Source: an uncultured Flavobacteriia bacterium
GTDB lineage: Bacteria > Bacteroidota > Bacteroidia > Flavobacteriales_D > Crocinitomicaceae
Direction of reading: 5' to 3'
Assembly: GCA_937975705.1 (NCBI GenBank)
Contig: CALJTX010000031.1
Coordinates: forward strand, 17,250 to 81,249
Length of the DNA stretch: 64,000 nucleotides
Made by a program: the position numbers and the translations under genes
The notes under the pieces: model-generated
What the model saw: the letters and a program-made list of their open reading frames with translations, nothing else
Database searches by the model: none
What the model was told of the DNA's origin: nothing
In this document: positions 60,194 to 64,000 of the stretch, piece by piece
Numbering within the stretch: the stretch's first letter is position 1
How the letters are laid out: every line of letters begins with the position of its first letter

Positions 60194-60891
60194 AGCAAGG
60201 CCATTACTTCTTGTTTGGTTGGCTTGGTCAACAACGTCAGTTTGTGTTGGTGCAAAACCAACATCGGAATGCCTATTTGCAAGCACAAATCGATATCATG
60301 ACTCGAAAAAACTGCAGTGCGCGCTGTATCTTGCTGTACCCAATGTAGGAGTTGATCTAGCAATAATTCCCGATTGAAATAATCCAAAAAAGAGGCAGGT
60401 TCGTCTAGTACCATTAATGGTGTATCCTGAACAATTGCACGCGCTAAACTTGCCAGTTGCCGTTCGCCATCGCTTAATTTGCGCGTATCCTTTTGGGCTA
60501 AATCGCTTAAGTTGAGCGCTTGAAGAACCTTATCTACAAATTGTAAATCTGTTGCTTGCAAGCGACCAAACGCACCCAAGTGTGGCACGCGCCCTAGCGA
60601 AACATAAGCATGCAGCGTCAAGGCCTCTACCCCTGTGAACATGCTCGCCACGAAAGACACTTGCCTTGCACGCAGCGCGGCATTGCTTTGCAATTCTGTT
60701 AATGCATATGGACCAAGTGACATGCTACCCGCACGCAAAGGCAATTGCCCAATCAGTGTTTGCAGAAGAGTAGATTTACCAGATCCGTTTCGGCCAATGA
60801 GCGCGTAAATTTGACCCGCAGGGAGGACTAATTCCGCGATGTCAATGAGCGTAGTTTGATACCCGACTTGTGCTTGTTGAATAGTAATCAT
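60190..60891 (-). CDS. ABC importer ATPase, BtuD/FecE-like
   Basis: A 233-residue ATPase. Walker A GRNGSGKSTLLQTLIG, signature LSDGERQLASLARAI, Walker B LMVLDEPASFLD, and the switch His in FSSHDIDLCLQ. It powers the FecCD-type permease encoded upstream, with a 4-nt ATGA overlap. The long upstream frame overlaps the permease and is not used. The signature is LSDGE rather than LSGGQ, as often in this subfamily. Confidence 0.9.
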   Translation of the reverse strand: MITIQQAQVGYQTTLIDIAELVLPAGQIYALIGRNGSGKSTLLQTLIGQLPLRAGSMSLGPYALTELQSNAALRARQVSFVASMFTGVEALTLHAYVSLGRVPHLGAFGRLQATDLQFVDKVLQALNLSDLAQKDTRKLSDGERQLASLARAIVQDTPLMVLDEPASFLDYFNRELLLDQLLHWVQQDTARTAVFSSHDIDLCLQIGIPMLVLHQHKLTLLTKPTKQEVMALL

Positions 60892-61835
60892 CTTTGACGT
60901 AACATGAGGTAAGCAACGTAAGGCGCGCCAATAACGGCAGTTAAAACATTGACAGGAATACTCAACCAAGGGTCTAGCAGCAATATCAGCACATCGATAG
61001 CGACCAGAAAACAACTTCCAGCTAAAACCGAAAACAAAATAAGCAAGAAGTGATCTTGGGTTTTGAGCAGCGCGCGCGATAAATTCGGGATGGCTAAGCC
61101 CACAAAGGCGATGGGCCCACAATAGGCGGTAATGCTACCTGCTAATAACGCAGTTACAAATAAAATAACGATTTTGAGTTGCTTGACTTTAACGCCTAGT
61201 TGGAACGCTTGTGCGTCACCGAGCACCAAGGCATTCAGTCCTTTCACTAAAAATAAGGTTGCCACAATACCAAAGACAATGATTGCACCCAACCAAGGTG
61301 CTTGAGCCGCACTCATTTGTTGGAGTGAACCCATGTTCCAGATGAATAATTGCTTGACTTGCTCTGGGGCCGCAAACGACTGCAATACAGATTCAATTGC
61401 CCCCGTAAAGCTTGCAAACATTAGCCCAATTACGAGAAGTGATTGGATATTTTGCACACGTTTGGAGACCACAAACATAAAGCTGGCTGCCAAAAAAGCA
61501 CCGGTCATGGCGGCACTTACGTAACTGAACTCGTTTAAAAACGAGGGAGCCGCACCCAAAATAAGGAGGGATATAAAAAGACTTGCGCCCGAATTGATCC
61601 CGAGTACATAAGGACCCGCCATCGGATTCTGAAATAAATTTTGCATCAAAAGGCCACTCAAGGAAAGACCTGCACCCGCAAGGAGCGCGCTGAGCAGCCG
61701 CGGCACTTGAAACTCCCAAAAAATCATTGAGCTGTTCGCTCCTTGCGCTGGTTGGAGCACAAAAAGATGCACCCAAGTCAATAGAAGGAGTACAATTCCG
61801 GTACCTAAAAGTAATTGAATACTGCGCTGCATCAT
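60888..61835 (-). CDS. FecCD-family ABC permease
   Basis: A 315-residue inner-membrane permease with about nine or ten helices. Family signatures are VPRLLSALLAGAGLSLSGLL, NPMAGPYVLGINSGASLFIS and GPIAFVGLAIPNLSRALL. Members import siderophores, haem or cobalamin. The first of two tandem ATG (61835) overlaps the upstream lipoprotein gene as ATGA, so translation is coupled across all three genes. Confidence 0.92.
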   Translation of the reverse strand: MMQRSIQLLLGTGIVLLLLTWVHLFVLQPAQGANSSMIFWEFQVPRLLSALLAGAGLSLSGLLMQNLFQNPMAGPYVLGINSGASLFISLLILGAAPSFLNEFSYVSAAMTGAFLAASFMFVVSKRVQNIQSLLVIGLMFASFTGAIESVLQSFAAPEQVKQLFIWNMGSLQQMSAAQAPWLGAIIVFGIVATLFLVKGLNALVLGDAQAFQLGVKVKQLKIVILFVTALLAGSITAYCGPIAFVGLAIPNLSRALLKTQDHFLLILFSVLAGSCFLVAIDVLILLLDPWLSIPVNVLTAVIGAPYVAYLMLRQR

Positions 61836-62887
61836 TTCAATAAAGCATAAAAATGCAACTTTTTTGTCTGACCCGATGCTATTCGACTCAAATCGGAGAG
61901 TAGCCAATCGGGGTGTGCGGCAGCTTGTTCCCAATATTTATTGGTGTTGGATGTATAGCAGTAAATCGGTTTTTTGAAAAATGGAAAAAATTGTGCTTTT
62001 GGATACTGCTTTAAAATTGCTTTTCTACTCGGCAAACCTGGGTTGAGCCAAATACCAACAGCCGCACCTTTTCTGAGGATTTCTGCCAAACTCTTGAAAA
62101 CACTGCCCGTACCTTCTTCTTTGCTGAATAAATAGCCCAAACCCGCATCTTTGTAAAGATGGGCTTCAAAACTTTGCCCAGCTGGCGCAATCCATTGGTC
62201 GCCATAGAGGTTTCCACTTAGCAGTACCGGAAGTTGGTTGGAATGGTTATTTTGTTGTACCTCCTTTTGGATACGGATATAATTGGCCTCTATTTCTTCA
62301 AACAACTGTTGGGCTTCGTCAAACTGACCACACAAAGCGCCAAATAGGAGCAGCCATTCTGCTCTGGCCAGTGGTGTTTTTTCACGCCATTCAAAATTGG
62401 CAATTTTGAGCATATTGGCAGGAAGTCTTTTGAGTTGCTGACTCTCATTGCCAAAACCACTGTACACCACTACTTGGGCTTTTCTTTGGAGCAATTTTTC
62501 CGCTGAAAAACCCAATTCAGTTTGCAAGTCTGCGATGCGTTTGAGTTGAACAAGTCGTTTAACCCGTGGATCCAAGAGATATTTAGCATCAGAAACGGCA
62601 CAAATTTTTTCTTGCTGACCAAGCGCTGAAAGCATGCCCACGTGGGTAGCACTCAGAACGGCTATGCGCGCATAGGGCTCCTGAATTTGAAATACGTGCA
62701 GTTTGCGCTGTTGATCTGGATCGAGAATTTCGACCTTATAACCTTTTTGGTATTTATAAATGCGCAGGTACTGGCTGTGCTCACATAAATTTTCATTTTT
62801 TGCATGCGCGGCTGTTTTTTGGTCTGTACAGCCGAGAAGTAAAAAGAAAAAGACGAGGCCAAAAAAACTAATAAGACTCCGAAACAT
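61832..62887 (-). CDS. Substrate-binding lipoprotein of the metal-chelate importer
   Basis: A 351-residue BtuF/FhuD-type binding protein. The signal and lipobox are MFRSLISFFGLVFFFLLLGC with Cys20 as the lipid site. The two lobes are joined by a long helix; ARIAVLSATHVGMLSALGQQ and KAQVVVYSGFGNES mark the first lobe. The ligand (haem, siderophore or cobalamin) is unknown. The start at 62887 lies within the 3' end of panB (20-nt overlap), the only start that gives a lipoprotein signal. Confidence 0.88.
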   Translation of the reverse strand: MFRSLISFFGLVFFFLLLGCTDQKTAAHAKNENLCEHSQYLRIYKYQKGYKVEILDPDQQRKLHVFQIQEPYARIAVLSATHVGMLSALGQQEKICAVSDAKYLLDPRVKRLVQLKRIADLQTELGFSAEKLLQRKAQVVVYSGFGNESQQLKRLPANMLKIANFEWREKTPLARAEWLLLFGALCGQFDEAQQLFEEIEANYIRIQKEVQQNNHSNQLPVLLSGNLYGDQWIAPAGQSFEAHLYKDAGLGYLFSKEEGTGSVFKSLAEILRKGAAVGIWLNPGLPSRKAILKQYPKAQFFPFFKKPIYCYTSNTNKYWEQAAAHPDWLLSDLSRIASGQTKKLHFYALLK

Positions 62888-63686
62888 TTGGAAAGTCGCC
62901 GGATTGTACATCTGCTTTGTAGTCTTGAAACGCTTGCAACATGTGGGCATGCAAGTTATTGTATTTGCGCAAGAAACGCGGATTGAACTCGTTGTTGATG
63001 CCGAGCATGTCATGGATGACCAATACTTGGCCGTCTACGCCAGCGCCAGCGCCAATGCCGATTACCGGGATTTGTACCATTTGGGCAACCTGCGCAGCAA
63101 GTGTTGCCGGGATTTTTTCGAGAACGATTGCAAAACATCCTACTTCTTCCAAGGCTTTGGCGTCGGCAATAAGCCTTGCAGCTTCTTCCTCTTCTTTGGC
63201 GCGCACCACATAGGTGCCGAATTTATAAATGGATTGCGGCGTCAGGCCGAGGTGCCCCATAACGGGAATGCCGGCGGTAAGGATGCGGCGAATCGATTCC
63301 AAGATTTCTTGACCGCCTTCCATTTTGACAGCATGGCCGCCAGATTCTTTCATGATTTTGATGGCACTGGAAAGTGCTTCTTTGGAGTTGCCTTGATAAG
63401 AACCGAAAGGCATGTCCACGACAACCAATGAGCGCTGAACGGCGCGTACTACGCTAGACGCGTGGTAAATCATTTGATCTAAGGTAATAGGCAATGTGGT
63501 TTCATGACCCGCCATGACGTTTGAAGCAGAATCGCCAACGAGAATGACGTCTATACCGGCTTCGTCTACGATGCGCGCCATGGAGTAATCATAGGCGGTG
63601 AGCATCGAGATTTTTTGACCATTTAGCTTCATTTCTTGAAGCGTGTGGGTGGTGATTTTTTTGGGTGCAGCTGCGTGTACAGACAT
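62868..63686 (-). CDS. panB: 3-methyl-2-oxobutanoate hydroxymethyltransferase
   Basis: A 272-residue enzyme of pantothenate synthesis that adds a hydroxymethyl group from methylene-THF to 2-oxoisovalerate, giving ketopantoate. ISMLTAYDYSMARIVDEAGI, LVGDSASNVMAGHETTLPIT, VVDMPFGSYQ, VKMEGG and GHLGLTPQSI are all present, with the metal-binding Asp residues intact. It follows purC by 3 nt and overlaps the binding-protein gene by 20 nt. Confidence 0.96.
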   Translation of the reverse strand: MSVHAAAPKKITTHTLQEMKLNGQKISMLTAYDYSMARIVDEAGIDVILVGDSASNVMAGHETTLPITLDQMIYHASSVVRAVQRSLVVVDMPFGSYQGNSKEALSSAIKIMKESGGHAVKMEGGQEILESIRRILTAGIPVMGHLGLTPQSIYKFGTYVVRAKEEEEAARLIADAKALEEVGCFAIVLEKIPATLAAQVAQMVQIPVIGIGAGAGVDGQVLVIHDMLGINNEFNPRFLRKYNNLHAHMLQAFQDYKADVQSGDFPNVSESY

Positions 63687-63689
63687 AGT

Positions 63690-64000
63690 TTAGTTATTTT
63701 GCAGGTAAGCATTGACGTTGTTTTCAATGCGGGCAACGATATTTTGGGTATCTGCCTTTTGAAAAGTAAGACCGGTGATGCGTTCGTACAGCTCGATGTA
63801 GCGCTCAGAGATCACTTCAACGAAGTCGTCTGGCATGAAAGGCATGGCTTGGCCGTCTAAACCTTGAAAGCCATTTTCGATGAGCCACTGACGCACAAAC
63901 TCCTTAGAAAGTTGCTTTTGCGCTTCGCCCTTGGCTTGGCGTTCTTCATAACCTTCGGCGTAAAAATAACGTGAAGAGTCTGGCGTATGGATTTCGTCGA
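63690..64000 (-). CDS. purC: SAICAR synthetase, C-terminal part
   Basis: The last 102 codons are present; the gene runs off the right edge. The peptide reads DEIHTPDSSRYFYAEGYEE, then KQLSKEFVRQWLIENGFQG and SERYIELYERITG, the C-terminal third of phosphoribosylaminoimidazole-succinocarboxamide synthase of the long Bacteroidota type. It ligates aspartate to CAIR in purine synthesis. panB begins 3 nt after its stop. Confidence 0.9.
   Translation of the reverse strand, partial: DEIHTPDSSRYFYAEGYEERQAKGEAQKQLSKEFVRQWLIENGFQGLDGQAMPFMPDDFVEVISERYIELYERITGLTFQKADTQNIVARIENNVNAYLQNN

Noticed and set aside
1..64000. CRISPR arrays, rRNA, tRNA, insertion sequences or prophage
   Set aside because: I looked for regular repeat-spacer patterns, tRNA arms, transposases and phage structural genes and saw none. 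A covariance-model search for small RNAs was not possible.

Overview
The window is chromosomal DNA from a member of the Bacteroidota, most likely order Flavobacteriales. The evidence is: type IX secretion (T9SS) cargo with type A and gliding-type (CHU_C) C-terminal domains, a PorV/PorQ-family protein, a carboxypeptidase-regulatory/TonB receptor, a DUF4295 mini-gene after rpmB-rpmG, an ATP-dependent PEP carboxykinase, and many promoters of the Bacteroidota form TAnnTTTG, some with a TTTG box 18-19 bp upstream. Genes are tightly packed; no gap exceeds about 230 bp. I saw no insertion sequence, prophage, CRISPR array, rRNA or tRNA.

Layout. 1-3600 (minus): guaA, a LysM/periplasmic-binding-like protein and the 5' part of hemF. 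3644-8251 (plus): secA, a DUF2520 protein and kdsC. 8226-11435 (minus): three overlapping genes for a GH109-like glycosidase, a sugar nucleotidyltransferase and an APH-fold sugar kinase, which read as a possible N-acetylhexosamine salvage operon. 11451-18625 (minus): an inorganic-carbon uptake operon (dabA, dabB, SulP transporter, DUF2490 protein) preceded by a small exported protein and a large hairpin. 18679-21441 (plus): ornithine aminotransferase and a phosphohexomutase. 21449-23866 (minus): ZIP metal transporter, von Willebrand A protein and aroQ, head to head with xerD (23872, plus).

24839-26541 (plus): rpmB, rpmG, DUF4295 and ftsY. 26545-30494: MsbA-like ABC exporter (minus), rpmH (plus) and pckA (minus). 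30666-33217 (plus): a serine hydrolase with a leftover GH3 domain, and a yefM-yoeB toxin-antitoxin pair with a recognisable operator. 33219-39174 (minus): two large T9SS cargo proteins separated by a G9 tract, and an orphan T9SS tail remnant. 39208-44461 (minus): five genes, RimB-like protease, RimK ligase, aspartoacylase-like M14 enzyme, secreted M14 peptidase and SRPBCC protein.

44529-52699: TonB receptor, LuxR-type response regulator, tsaC, rpmE2, GAF-SpoIIE phosphatase, PorV-like protein and pssA. 52683-56153 (plus): purS, an aldehyde dehydrogenase, a coiled-coil membrane protein and an enoyl-CoA hydratase. 56177-60193 (plus): translation genes rplM-rpsI-rpsB-tsf and pyrH-frr. 60190-64000 (minus): purC (3' part), panB and a BtuF/C/D-type metal-chelate importer.

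Most of the window is core housekeeping. The less ordinary parts are the hexosamine-type operon, the dab operon with its leader hairpin, the RimK/RimB/M14 cassette, the yefM-yoeB operator with GTAC cores exactly 12 bp apart, and a recurring arrangement in which the -7 element lies only 3-8 nt before the start codon, implying leaderless or nearly leaderless mRNAs.
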